Assembly (NCBI GenBank): GCA_904063045.1
Contig: CAJFCJ010000070.1
Coordinates: forward strand, 17,358 to 63,654
Length of the DNA: 46,297 nt
DNA from: Dimorphilus gyrociliatus
Lineage: Eukaryota > Annelida > Polychaeta > Dinophilidae
Direction: 5' to 3'
In this document: piece by piece, positions 1-11,100 of the stretch
Layout of the letters: each line of letters opens with the position of its first letter
Position numbering within the stretch: position 1 is the first letter of the stretch
Translations under genes and position numbers: made by a program
Notes under the pieces: model-generated
Told to the model about the DNA's origin: nothing
What the model saw: only the letters and a program-made list of their open reading frames with translations
The model's database searches: none

Positions 1-1740
1 TCTTTCATGAAAGTATTCAGAGTGGATGAGTAGTAAATTTCCAAAAGAATTTATGTGATTATCAAATGTGTCACCACAGTATCTACGCCTATGTAAAGAA
101 AAAGTTGGAAAAATGGGAAATGTACATTTCGCATTTATCTTGAAATTGTTACAAAACCTGGTCTCTGAATTTTAGAGAAGAGTAGTATCAGGTGTTCTGA
201 GAAGTTAGGATCAGTTAATTGCATTTCAATATTTTCATCAAAATATAGAAAGCATCCTAGAGATTGAGATGAATAATTGATATAGAATGGGAAAGTGATG
301 ATGATAATCATATATCAATACTTACTGTATTAGGCTGTGAAAACAAGAAATATGGTATTCCATTTTGAGGAGTGATTATTATATTTTCTATATTTATTGG
401 TGAATTATTCAATAACTGAACTTTAAAAATGAATCCATGAGGAATAGTTATAGTTAATGAGCATCCAGTATGGAAATTATTTGGCCAAGACAAATCCAAA
501 AATAAATCTCTATCTTTCAAATTATAAAAAGCGCCGATTGAACAAAAAGAAATTGGTGAAAAAAGAGATTGTTTGGGAAAATTATATTCAGACATCTGAG
601 AAAATCCTTGAATTAGTCTGATTGAATTTTTATTATTGTTAAAATGACTATTTCGAATGGAGAATTTATTAAATGTTCCTTTTAAATCTAATCCTACTTC
701 TGTTGTAGATTCTACTAAAATATTGGATATTTCTAATGATGCATTTGAATTTGATCCAATAATTTGTAAACCACTTGAATTGGATGAAAAATAGGAATCT
801 TTAACAATTGCATAATCATCATTTAAAAATAAATTTAGACCAACACCATGAAAATGGGCATTTTGAATAAGGTTATTTTTCCCATTTACATTTACAATTG
901 CCTCATTGAATACTGTTGGTAAACAGCTGAAAGAAAGGATTGTTGGTAGAACATCTGCATTTACAAATTTTGTACATTGGTTGAATTGAGTAGCATTGTA
1001 GCAATCTAGAATCCAGTCTGTTGTTGAAAAGTTCAATTTTGAGTATGATATTCCAGCTGTTGATTGTGATCGGTATTTAGATTAAAATGTTGGCAAACCA
1101 GTTGATTTATTTTGAAAAATTGTAAAATACTACTGTTTCTTGTTAAATTGATTTGAACAGATTTTTGTAGTCCATCTTCAGAGTTGAATAAGAAAAGTGA
1201 TATGTTAATTTTTTTAAGTTGAAAATGGCTACTTTCTTGCTTCAATTTTGATGTTTTAGTAGTGATTAAAACTCTTTTTTCATTTGGTTTTCCAATATAT
1301 AATTCTCCATTTACTATCAAATGCTTACCTAGATCAAATGATATCTTTGTATTTTGGGATAAAATTTTTAAATCACCATTGATCAGTGTTGTATCTTTGA
1401 TTCTAACATTTCCACTAAGCTCAACTTTTCCTTTGATATAACCTTCTAAGATGGTTGAATCTTTTTGTTTTTTATCAAAATATTTGAGTGTAGTCAATTG
1501 GTGATCTGTATAACTTGGTGATAGATTCACTCTAGCCAACAGGCCATTTCTATTTCCATCATAGACTTTTGAATAAGGATTTTCATGATTAATGTAATTA
1601 TGTGTCATATTGAATTGGCATTGATCAATTGAATTTGTATCACAAATGCATTGGCAATCTATTTCATAGGTACTTTCTCTATTATCCAAAATATTTCTTG
1701 ATAGAAAGGGAAAATTCTGTCCTTCCAGTTTCCATTCCAT
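1..1740 (-). pseudogene. Adhesion gene, first copy (5' exons only; runs off the window)
   Basis: Near-identical duplicate of the 15363-17104 segment. By alignment its exons are 326-1740 (beta-helix-rich), 153-256 (104 bp) and 1-88 (start of the large exon, cut by the window edge), separated by short GT-AG introns. Compared with the second copy it lacks one G near 1065, which splits the first exon into two frames. It also has one fewer A near 244 and one more A near 154, so the 104-bp exon is out of frame until it nearly reaches the donor. These are all homopolymer or single-base changes, so they could be consensus errors or real decay. The visible part encodes turns such as ISNILVESTTEVGLDLKG, typical of right-handed parallel beta-helix repeats. 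The 5' end stops at a MULE relic exactly as in the other copy. Confidence 0.75.
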
Positions 1741-1742
1741 AA

Positions 1743-1831
1743 TAGACTCAATAAAAACATGGGAATAAACTCATCATTTTACACAATTATTGGTGAACTA
1801 AAGAGAGAGGCTGACTTAATTTCTGTCTATG
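1743..1831 (+). pseudogene. MULE-2 transposase relic, part 1
   Basis: Translating the + strand gives RLNKN...SSFYTIIGELKREADLIS, which aligns with RLNKN...TAFYLLLDELKREADLIK in the MULE transposase at 34979-35482. This is the segment just after the catalytic Glu region. It is broken off at 1831 by the solo LTR and resumes at 2767. Its 5' side abuts the first exon of the adhesion gene on the opposite strand, so the upstream half of the transposase (DDE core) is missing here. Confidence 0.7.
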
Positions 1832-2766
1832 TGTACACATACATTCGTCAGCTATATTCTACAATAGAGAAGTAGTATTGAACCAGTATTGTACTATGCA
1901 GATAGCACTGATAAAGATAAGCAGTAGTGACCTAGTTTCGCATAGGGCAGTGCATACACATTATGCAGTAATAAAACCTATTGAATTATATAAAGAATAT
2001 TTGCTATTTGCAACCTAGCATTAATATTACAATTTATTAATCCATAAATTTATGATTTCGAACTAAAACTAGTTCAATTAATTATCAATTATGCTTAAAT
2101 TCTAAGTTTAGATTATATTCACTATTCAACAGTATTGTATACACAATACTGTTCTTTTTAACATGCATTAATCAGATATACTTCCTCCTTATATGCTGAT
2201 GCTAAATTTACTAGCTCAATCAATTGAATATCATTATTAAGGTAGAATATAAAAACGGTCAAATATACAATCTACATGTTTTCTTGATTGTTGGACTTGT
2301 CCTACTAAAATTGTTACATCTTATGCAACTCTCCAACCTGAGAAATTCAACTATTATTTAGAAGAGGAAAACAATAAAAACATGACCATATTTAGAACTT
2401 TTCTTTGTCTTCAAATGTTACTTTTGTTTTTGTGAACATTGAAATTTGTGAACTATCAACCCTTAAAAGAGTATATAAACCCTACGAAATTAACAGTTGA
2501 TAGTTCAGTTTTCTAACCGTCAGCTAGTTGTTTAAACTAGCTTGTTTAGAACTAGAAGCTCATTTTACTCAATACATATTCTTTGCACGAAATACTGGTG
2601 TTTTGTTAATCAATTTCTACCGAAATTGCCTTTGTTAGACTATTTGTGGACGAACTTTAAAGGTTCTATTTGGACCAGTACTTTGGCAAGTTGGTAAATG
2701 ATTGGAAAGGACGATTACAGTTGTGACGAACCAGAAATTCCTACAATTACAATACAACAAAGTACA
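1832..2766 (+). mobile_element. Solo LTR (935 bp) with 5-bp target-site duplication
   Basis: The element begins TGTAC and ends GTACA, the TG...CA inverted termini of LTRs. It is flanked on both sides by the 5-mer CTATG (1827-1831 and 2767-2771). Removing it together with one CTATG rejoins the reading frame of the MULE-2 relic, which makes the boundaries convincing. A TATA-like box (agtatataaacc, about 2470) and an A-rich polyadenylation-like stretch (about 2370) lie inside. No internal retroviral coding region remains, so it is the product of LTR-LTR recombination. A diverged copy of its 3' third lies at about 6776-7045. Confidence 0.85.
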
Positions 2767-2923
2767 CTATGAAAAATTATTAAGTGAGAAGAAGATATTG
2801 AGAATGCAAAAAAAAGTCTACACAGAAATTCAAAAGGAACTGTTTTCCATTTGGGAAAACTTTAAAGTTGGTGACATCACAGCAAGTCAACTTGTTGAGA
2901 TGTGTTCTGCTTTATATTATTAA
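2767..2923 (+). pseudogene. MULE-2 transposase relic, part 2 (C-terminus)
   Basis: This continues part 1 after the solo LTR. The peptide YEKLLSEKKILRMQKKVY followed by ELFSIWENFKVGDITASQL matches YKKLLSEKKICRQQRKAY and IFSLWEQFEIASITSLDL at the C-terminus of the complete MULE at 33012-35758, and both end within a few residues of the same point. The divergence shows MULE-2 is a different family. An open frame from 2702 includes LTR-derived codons upstream and is not a real start. Confidence 0.7.
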
Positions 2924-3123
2924 ATATGTGCAGTAGTAATTCAACAGTATTAAAAATATCAAAAATGTTCAAGTCATTTGAAAAATTATGTTCTTAAATA
3001 AACTTTTTTACTTGCAATTTCATGGTTTTCATTTTCTCAGATCATTAGTATTTAATCAATTAAGAAAAATATATTAATTCCTTTCATCTTCTCTATTCCT
3101 ATTTAATAATTTTTTTAATACTA

Positions 3124-3280
3124 TGTGGACATTTACTGTTCATTTGTGGACATTTTCTGTCGTCTGTGGATGTGTTCTGTTCATCTGTGGACATTTTCTG
3201 TCCATCTGTGGACGTTTTCTGTCAATTGTGGACGTTTTCTGTTGTGGACGTTTTCTGTTGTGGACGTTTTCTGTTGCCCA
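3124..3280 (+). repeat. Iteron array, probable right end of MULE-2
   Basis: Eight head-to-tail copies of a unit with core TGTGGACGTTTTCTGT. The first five are spaced about 20-21 bp apart and the last three 15-16 bp apart, ending in GCCCA. The core and orientation match the right-end array of the complete MULE (GTGGACGTTTTCTCC). It sits 200 bp downstream of the MULE-2 C-terminal coding relic, where a terminal inverted repeat is expected. The more distal units are degenerate (for example GTGGATGTGTTCT). Confidence 0.7.
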
Positions 3281-3508
3281 CTTATTATAGAAATGGATTA
3301 GAATATGTCTTAAAAAAATAAATGAATTCAAATGGTTTTAAAATATCATTAACATTTAGCAACCAACATTCATCAGAAAAAATCTCTCTTCCTTTTCAAG
3401 ATTTTTAAACATTGTACTATTTCTTTGTAAGTAAACAAAATTTAACTAAAATATGATAACAAAACTCTAGTCATCCATTTTGAGTAGGTTTGACCTATTC
3501 AAAACACT

Positions 3509-3694
3509 ATGGAAACAATGAAACAACACTGGAAGAAAATTGCTGATGGAACAAGAATTTGTGATAAATATTGCATTGGAGATAATTATAATAACTTATT
3601 CATTGGTGGCAAAGTTGGATCTGCTACTATTTTTACCAACATTTCTCTTATCATATCGGCTATTATCACTGCTTTCATAGATTTAAAATTCTAA
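3509..3694 (+). CDS. Small hypothetical ORF, 61 aa, with hydrophobic C-terminus
   Basis: A 61-codon ORF starting METMKQHWKKIADGTRIC and ending in a hydrophobic stretch (about residues 38-57, TIFTNISLIISAIITAFI) that could be a membrane segment. It lies 170 bp upstream of DNase I-like copy A and is intact in the duplicate at 18873-19058, but the duplication is too recent for that to prove selection. Copies C and D do not have it upstream. I recognise no family. It may be a short tail-anchored peptide, the end of an upstream spliced gene, or chance. Confidence 0.3.
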   Translation: METMKQHWKKIADGTRICDKYCIGDNYNNLFIGGKVGSATIFTNISLIISAIITAFIDLKF

Positions 3695-3867
3695 CATAAT
3701 CCTTATAACAATCTTATAACCTAAATCTATTGTTAGTCAATAGTGGGCATTTTTTCACAAGCTGTAACTTGAGAGCCATGGCTATTGTCACCACTTTTTT
3801 AACAATGACTAATCTATATTATTAATATACACAAACTGGGAGCTGTATTTGCAAAGCACAAATAAAA

Positions 3868-6089
3868 ATGGCTACGAAATCTAATGATAATGAAACTGAG
3901 GAATTGACAGCAGGAACTAGTGATTTAAAATTAGATTCTGAGCACTTTGAATGTAAAATAAAAATACCAATAAAACTACTGCTTCATCAAAGGTCAGACA
4001 GAACTGTCCTAGACAAAAAGCGCACACCCTTGGATATAGCTACTGAGGATCATCCTAATGGAGTATTTTTCTACCCACGACTGGTGGACAATGTAATATT
4101 CTTTATATTAACAAGAAATATTTTTATTGTAAAAATTTTATTTATTCTATTCCATTAAATTTATATAGGTTGGAGACACACAACAAACTATTAAATTATA
4201 CAGCGATTGGGATAAAGAAAAAAGAATATTTCATTTGAAAACAATAAATCTCAACTTAGAAAAAAAAAAATTACCATTTTTCCACGTGACTTTAAAGGAA
4301 ATGAGGAGAAACCAGGACTTTTAACTTATAGTAAAAATATATATACAATACCTTTATTTTGAAAAATCAAGAAATGAAGAAAACATTTCTTTATACATTT
4401 AAACAGATGTTTCAAAGGATGGCAAATGTGATTTCGAAAAGTCTCAATTGATCATTGAATGGAATCAAGATACAAGCATGAATGCAACTTTGGAGGAAAA
4501 ATTGGATAGAGTTCGGAATATAAGAATTGGAACATTTAATATTAAAAAGGGAAAGATTGAGCAAGAAATTTCAAAAGTATTAGACATTTCTTTTGGTATT
4601 TTCATCACAATTTAGAATTTCTTTCAGGTCATACAAAATTTTGATTTGCTTGCCTTACAAGAATTGAAAGTCGAGCCTATAGATTATAGAGAAATATTGA
4701 CAAATTTAAATAAAGAGCTAAATGAGAAAAATCAATGTCCATATTACATAATAATTGGCGGAAAATACCACAATGAAAACTCTGCTTGTCTTTACAATAC
4801 AAAATATTTTGTTAATATTTGCAACACTGACAGTAAAGATTTCGATTGTGCAAAAACATTGGAGGGTAAAGGAGAAAATCTTAAAGTGTTGATGTATCAA
4901 TTTTTTCGACCACCACTTATTGTTTCTTTTCAAACAAAATATTGTGAATTGGATACATTTACCTTTATTTCTTTGCATACTAACCCTAATAAGAATGCAA
5001 CAAGTAAACAAATTGAAAATATATTACATTGTTACCCTTCAACAGTTACAGGGATAAACAATCTTTTCAAATTGTCAAAAGATATAACAACAGAATATCA
5101 TGATGAGGTTGTGATTCTCTTGGGAAAAAAATATTAGGTCATTCCATACTATTTTCAAACAGTAAATTGTAATTTTTTTTCAGCATTTTAAAAATTTGAT
5201 TATTGGTGGAGATCTTAATTGGTCTGAACAATATCTTTCACATGAGCCAAATGTACCAGAAGAATTTACTTTACGTACCCCAAAGATCAATACCAATCAA
5301 ATTAAAACAGAAATATATGACAGGTATAATAGTAATTTGTTTAGTAATTTCTCTTATTATTGATATTAAAGGTTATACATATATGGAACTGACTTGGAAA
5401 AAGCTATAATTAGAAATAGTGGAACAGTTTATTACAACATAACATTCAGTGACCACTTTCCAGTTGGATTTGAAATTCAATTCAAGATAAACTTAGAGGA
5501 GAAAATTCCTAAAGGAATAATTCATGTTCCATTTCAAAGTGAAAATCAGTTGAAAAGTTTGCAAGATTATTTTGATCCATTTTACATAATGAAACCTCAC
5601 AATTTGTTTGATGATATGTGGCAAAAAAATGACTACTATACATGGCCAAAGATGTATCAAGTTAAAAAGCATTTTGATGATCATATTTTCAAAAATATTC
5701 TTCGAAGCAATTATAACACATTTTTTATGAAGACTTCAATATATATTGTGGACAATAATAATCATGGAGAATACTCATGTATTACAGATTCGAAAAGAAA
5801 TTGCATAATATTTTACACAGAAGAAAATAGATTTGAAGAAGACTGTAATAAAAAATACAAAGAGGAATTTATAATAAACTTTGTGGAAAATAATCAGCAA
5901 ACTTATAAATATAAATGTAAATGTGCTGCATTCTACAATGAAAAATTTCAGTTATTTAAATGTTACAATATGTCTACAAATGACAAAATCATTTTATATA
6001 AAGATGATAGTAAAATTATTAACCAAGGGAAAATATACTATTTCAATTTTCTGGTACAAAGTGAAATTCCAGATCCTTATGAAAACTAG
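3868..6089 (+). CDS. DNase I-like endonuclease, copy A (six exons)
   Basis: Exons by splice consensus and phase: 3868-4092, 4169-4330, 4407-4576, 4628-5107 (or 5110), 5184-5323, 5372-6089. The core carries DNase I/EEP motifs in order: IRIGTFNIKKGK (metal-binding Asn region), LLALQEL (catalytic Glu), FTFISLHT (His of the PLHA position), LIIGGDLNW (Asp and Asn), IYDR across the exon 5/6 junction (the DNase I YDR), and ITFSDHFPVGF (terminal Asp-His pair). A roughly 170-residue N-terminal extension and a roughly 200-residue C-terminal domain with several Cys flank it; I recognise neither. No signal peptide is visible on MATKSNDNETEEL. Expected activity is metal-dependent DNA hydrolysis; the substrate is unknown. 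Exon 2 has a homopolymer run (11 A after TTAG) one base shorter than the 12-nt equivalent in B-D, which breaks the frame. The C-terminus ends early at PDPYEN. Confidence 0.8.
5430..5438. other. Empty MULE target site in copy A
   Basis: TATTACAAC occurs once here, in the codons before ITFSDH. In copies C and D the same 9-mer (as GTTGTAATA on the + strand) is duplicated on the two sides of the MULE. Copy A, and copy B at 20791-20799, therefore show the pre-insertion state. Confidence 0.85.
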
Positions 6090-6335
6090 ATGTCAGTTTT
6101 CTTCACTTTGATAAGTACTTTGGATATCATTTGGCAATTGATTTACTAATTTTCTTTTTTCTTGTTATTGCACAATTTTCATTATATTTTATACTTAAAT
6201 AATGTTTGGATGGTTCATTATTATCATTTGGATTGGTATTTTAATTCTGATTCATTTTATGTAAATCTTTTTCAATTGTTTGAAAATGTGCACTTGGAAA
6301 TAATGGCATAATGATATTTAGACCTTAGATATGAT

Positions 6336-6497
6336 AGAACTTTAGAAAGACTTTTCTTTTGTAGCCATGAAAATGGTGGAACATCGAAAAAACTTTTATT
6401 TCCTAGAAATTATAATGGTGGAAGTTTTGAAAGATTTTTATTTCATAGAAATTTTAGTTGTGGGACTTTAGAAAGTCATTTATTTCGCAGGAAATAG
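6336..6497 (+). repeat. 42-bp tandem repeat (3.9 units) in DNase 3' flank
   Basis: Units start at 6336, 6378, 6420 and 6462. In one + frame each codes a 14-residue unit: GTSKKLLFPRNYNG, GSFERFLFHRNFSC, GTLESHLFRRK, with a degenerate first unit. The register is a multiple of three and the frame stays open through the array, then stops. It recurs in all DNase-gene 3' flanks in the window (21690-21850; antisense at 24400-24560 and 32086-32245). It may be remains of a coding repeat or simple tandem DNA; no start codon or function is apparent. Confidence 0.6.
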
Positions 6498-6775
6498 ATT
6501 CTTTGACCATAACAGATGGTGCCACTTTGGAACTAACAAAGGAACAAACAATATAGAAAAATGCATGTCAAAGTTGTTACATCTTTTTCAAAAACAGATA
6601 TGGAAGAGGCAGGTTTGCTTTTGAAATGCCACATGCTAACCATGTGTGATATAACAGTTTTCATGTTTTTGTTGTTCATGCATTATGAGACTGTTACATT
6701 TCAACTTTGTAATCCTTTGACCAAGTGAACTCAAGCTTTTGGTAAATGTGTAAAAGGAAATACATTTCCCAGCTT

Positions 6776-7045
6776 GGCAGTTCAGTTCTTTAACCCTTAG
6801 CTGCTTGTTAAAACTTACATGTTTAGAACTAGAAACTCCTTTAATCAATACATATTCTTTGAATGACACTGAACTGGTGTTTGTTGATTGATTTCTACTG
6901 AAATTAAATTTCTTGAGACTATTTGTAGAAGAAGTTGAAAGGTTCTGTTTATGTGAGTATTTTGGTGCATTGATAAATGATTGGAAAGGGTGAATATTGT
7001 TCTGAAGAAGCAGAAATTCCTACAATTACAATACAACAAAGTACA
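6776..7045 (+). mobile_element. 3' LTR fragment, diverged relative of the solo LTR
   Basis: This aligns along its length with about 2500-2766 of the solo LTR, sharing blocks such as tttagaactagaa, caatacatattcttt and aaatgattggaaagg. It ends at the same terminus (acaacaaagtaca). The 5' part of the LTR is not recognisable, and no target-site duplication could be paired. The many substitutions show it is older than the 1832-2766 insertion. Confidence 0.65.
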
Positions 7046-7231
7046 TTCAAAATTCTTTATGTGGTTTTTAGTTGTTACAGTTATTGAAGCTTAGGCTAAA
7101 ACAAAGCTTGAAAATACGTATCGGATGCTTTAGATGTTAGTAACTTTTAGTAGGCCTTATCACACATTAATTTGGTCTAAAATGCAGTATAAAATATAGT
7201 ATAAGCTTTTCGAAAATTAACCTCTTTTGTT

Positions 7232-7366
7232 AAAGTTAGATTCAATCACACATGCAAAATATTTTTCTATTTCCTAATAATGAGAGGATCATTATCTTTG
7301 CAACAAATCATCAATTGGATTTATTGTCAAAGGGGAAAATTTGGTTCCTTGATGGTACTCTTTTTG
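7232..7366 (+). pseudogene. MULE transposase relic (first catalytic Asp region)
   Basis: The + frame reads NERIIIFATNHQLDLLSKG followed by KIWFLDGTLFE and a stop. This aligns with NDRILIFSTTKQIELLSKG and KIWFMDGTFK in the complete MULE, so it covers the first Asp of the DDE triad. Downstream is not alignable. It could be the missing middle of MULE-2 or a separate insertion. Confidence 0.65.
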
Positions 7367-7374
7367 AGTGAAAC

Positions 7375-7411
7375 TGTACCCATAATAACATAGTTACCTA
7401 TTACGGGTACA
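7375..7411. other. Short imperfect inverted repeat
   Basis: TGTACCCATAATA (7375-7387) and TATTACGGGTACA (7399-7411) pair with one mismatch across an 11-base loop. The arms contain GGGTACA, also the extreme right terminus of the complete MULE, and a related TAATGGGTACAATTT lies near 45886. It could be the end of a small nonautonomous element or a chance hairpin. Confidence 0.3.
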
Positions 7412-7469
7412 TTTTCCCATGGGTATGGTTTCAATTAATAAGTTAGAATAACTTCTAATTAAAAAAAGC

Positions 7470-7600
7470 TAAACAAAGACATCAGGGAATTTTTGAGGAA
7501 GAAACCATCATTCTTTTATCAGAAAGGGATAGATTTCCTTCCATCCAAATGGGAAATATTTAGGAGTAAAGTGGTTGATTTATCTAGAGTAGACTATTGG
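7470..7600 (+). pseudogene. Possible mariner transposase C-terminal relic
   Basis: One + frame reads FLRKKPSFFYQKGIDFLPSKW, the pattern at the C-terminus of mariner transposases (F..KP..FY..GID.LP.RW). The segment at 45400-45470 carries the same region of a mariner. Nothing else of the element is recognisable here. Confidence 0.4.
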
Positions 7601-8151
7601 CTGTAATATAAAAAAAAATGTTAAAATAACTAAACTATTATTAATAAAAACACAAAATGTGTAATACTTTCAGGTAATACCTAATACTTCAAAACATACT
7701 GATTTCTTTGATTGTAATCTAACAAAAATCAATCTATGAAAACTGCTCTGAACTGGAAGTAGTTAACTTTGGTAAGAGTGATATATTCATATTAAAAAAC
7801 TCTTAAAGCATTTCTCTAATATTCAAATAATTTTGTGGAAAGCAGACAGCTAGACAACCATATCAATCTCTATTAGGTTTTCAAAACAATCATTTTTTAC
7901 CTAATACCCACAACATCTTTCAGTGTCTTTTTTAAAAAAGTTGATAATGTTTGTAACACTGCAAATTCAATTAACAAAGATTGTTTTTCAAACTCTGTGT
8001 TTTTGTTTTCTTTCTAAAGTTCCTTCAAAATATTAGGAAATAATGTTTTATAAATCATATATCAGAATTCCTGCTATTATATTTACTTTATTTGTAATAA
8101 ATGAAAATAGATTATACAAATTTTTTTTTCTGTTAAAACAACAAACCATAT
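7600..8151. other. AT-rich 3' flank, no gene seen
   Basis: No open frame, RNA gene or repeat could be supported here. It would contain the 3' UTR and polyadenylation signal of the adhesion gene ending at 8152; AATAAA-like motifs are present but too common at this base composition to call. Confidence 0.5.
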
Positions 8152-11100
8152 CTAATTGGAAAATCTACCTCTTAAGTATAAACATACAGCTGTAACAATT
8201 ATAGTAATTGTTATTACACCTACACATGATATAATAATTATTAGCGAAATTTTATCATTAACTGTTTTATTGTCCTCTTTTACATTAGGCTCAGTACTGC
8301 TAACACTGTTGATATCAGATGTTGAAGACATTTTATCTGTGAAATCCTCTTCAATAGTTGATTGTTTATTTCTCTTTGTGCTCTTTTCTTCTAATTTATA
8401 TGTAGTCATCTTGCTTGTAGTACTTCTGAAACTTGTCATCTCTTCTTTTGTTATTGTTGTCATATCAACTTCATCAGATGCCTTTTGAACATATACAGTA
8501 AATGAAAAAGTGCTTGAACAAGGAGCATGAGAGTTGTCAAATACAATGACACGATTTTCATACTTTCCAACTGGTAGAGGATATTTTATTGTTACAATCT
8601 CTGATGAATTTTCTTTCAATTCAATTACATTCAATTGTTGTTGAATTGTTTCTAATTTGTAGAGAATTTCACCTTTTGGACCAGAGTCAGCATCTTCTGC
8701 TTCTATTTTAGTCACAAATGATCCTAATGGTGTATTTGAGTTCAATATAATCTTATCATTCAATTGTGAACTCTTGATAACTGCACATTCATTTATATCA
8801 TCAACATTTATAGTCACCAATGTTGAAGAAGATAATTTCAACATTGTATTTTCAATAGCCAATATTTCAACATTATAGGTTCCTGGTTGGAATTTTCCAC
8901 TAGATCTCAACACTCCTGATACTTCATCAATTGTTACAGGAATATCTGAATTGAGTAAACTATAAAATATTCCTTCAGTAGATCCTTTATCTGTATCGTT
9001 TGCTTGAATCTGTACAAGATATTCATTCAAGGAAATCAGTTCATCAACATAAACTGTATAATTTTCTTTCAAAAACTGTGGTCTCTCTGTATTTGGTTGT
9101 ATTTTTTGTGAACAATCTTCACTAGTAAAACCATTCTTACATTGACAAATATTTGGTGCAATGCATACACCATTTCCAGAGCAACCTGATGTGCAAGAAG
9201 TTTCTGAGCATGTTGCTCCAAACCATAGTTGATCACAAGAGCAATTATCAAAAGAAATACAACTGCCATGTCCAGAGCAAGAGTTTAAAGCCTCACATGA
9301 AAATTGAGAGCAATTGTTGCCTGTGAAGCCAAAATTACACTTACATTCAGCAGGTGCAATACGTTTACCATTGACTGAGCATGGTGGATCACACACTGGT
9401 TCACTACAATTTCTGCCAGTAAAACCACTATCGCATAAACACTCAGTGGAATTTATACATATTCCCTGATTGTTGCAGTTATTTAAATTGGGGCAAGTTT
9501 TCAGAAAATCACAAAAATCTCCAAAAAACCCATCATTACATACACATTTGTTTGGTTCTATACACTCTCCATTCAATGAACAATCTTTCTCACATATTGC
9601 TTCTGAACAGGATGTTCCTTCCCATCCTTCTTTACATAAAAGATCTATGCAAGATCCATGTTTTGAGCAATAGTTAACACTCTCACAAGTATATTGCAAG
9701 CAAGTTGTCCCAGTATATCCCATTTCACATCTACATTTATCATGATCAATGCATATACCACCATTTGAGCATCCATTGGAACAAATTGCTTTTTCTGAAC
9801 AATTAATTTTTGTCTAACCTTCTTCACATTCACAAATATTTGTTTTTACACAAATTCCTCTTGATGAACAGTTTCCTTAACAGATTGCTTTATTATCACA
9901 TTTTGATCCTTCATAGCCTTTGAAACAAGAACAAAATCCTTCAGAACAATTACCATAAATACATTCGCCACATACACCAGTCTCACAATAATCTCCAGAC
10001 CATCCATCAATACATACACACGCTTTATCCTTACACACTCCTCTATTTGAGCATTGATTCTGACATTGTTTAGATGTCAAGGTGGCTTGTTTTGCTATTG
10101 AAGGATCATCAGACATAACAACATCATAAACACATCTATTTTTATCATCTTGATTGACATCATCAGCTGAACATAGCTGTGATGCAATATCAATTTTTGA
10201 TTGGTCAATATTGTCAAGATTATAAATAGGTTTATGAGCAGTATCTGTGTATCTAGAGTCCATTATATCATCTTTGTGAAAATTGGATAATTTTTGTGAC
10301 CAAGAGTTAAAAGTGCCACCATCTTTCCAAAAAGTATTTGTCATTCTCCATGATTCCACAAAGTCAATGTGAGAAGTAAAATTTTCACCATTTGGACCTT
10401 TGAAGTCATCACTTTCAATGTCATTCATTAATCCACAAATCCCAGAAGTTTTATTAAACATTTCATCATTAGCAATAATTGACAAACTTAAAAACTGATT
10501 TTGCATTTTAGGGCTATGTGATGTTACAACTGTAATTGATGCTCCACCAATCATTTTTACAAGTACCATAAGAACTGTAGGATCTTGTTTCTGTGAAATT
10601 TGAGAATTGGGTGAAATATCAAGACGAATTGTTCCATTATCAAATGTCATTGAATGATTATGACCTAAATTGGTAAGAAGAACACCATCTAACCTTACCA
10701 GAGGAAAGTCATTAGATGCTACATTTGCTCTACTAGATATTGTTAAGATGGAAGATTTTCCTATTTTAATTGCAATTGCTCCAATAAATGATGTTGTTTT
10801 ATGAGCAAAAAATCTGTATTGATATGAGATAACAGGTGAGATACAACCCCAAAATTGATCAATTCCAAAAAAGTCAAATGCTCTACCATCAATTGTTTCT
10901 AAATGAGGATCACCCCATGTGTTTCTTGGTATACGTATTTCACAGGCAGAACCAATCCACTGTCTAAAACAAATACACCTGGATTGACAGTCATTCTCTG
11001 CTTGACAAATGCCATGACCATTACAGTTGGCAGGTTTACAAGCTGGTTGCTCACATTCCCTTCCTTTTCTACCTGGTAAACAGATACCATTAATTCCACA

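Noticed and set aside
2702-2923. 73-aa ORF as an independent gene
   Set aside because: The first part is LTR sequence and the second part is the MULE-2 C-terminus; it crosses a target-site duplication.
3140-3331. ORFs rich in KRPQ and CPQ repeats across the iteron arrays (also 18463-18726, 18489-18689)
   Set aside because: The repetitive peptides are translations of the iterons.
4718-5011. Antisense ORFs inside the DNase exons (also 20083-20343, 28092-28352, 36219-36479)
   Set aside because: They are mirror frames of the conserved exon 4 and have no independent coding features.
9814-9879. Alternative genetic code with TAA/TAG as sense codons
   Set aside because: TAG falls at an aromatic position rather than Gln, and all other genes in the window use TAA, TAG and TGA as ordinary stops.
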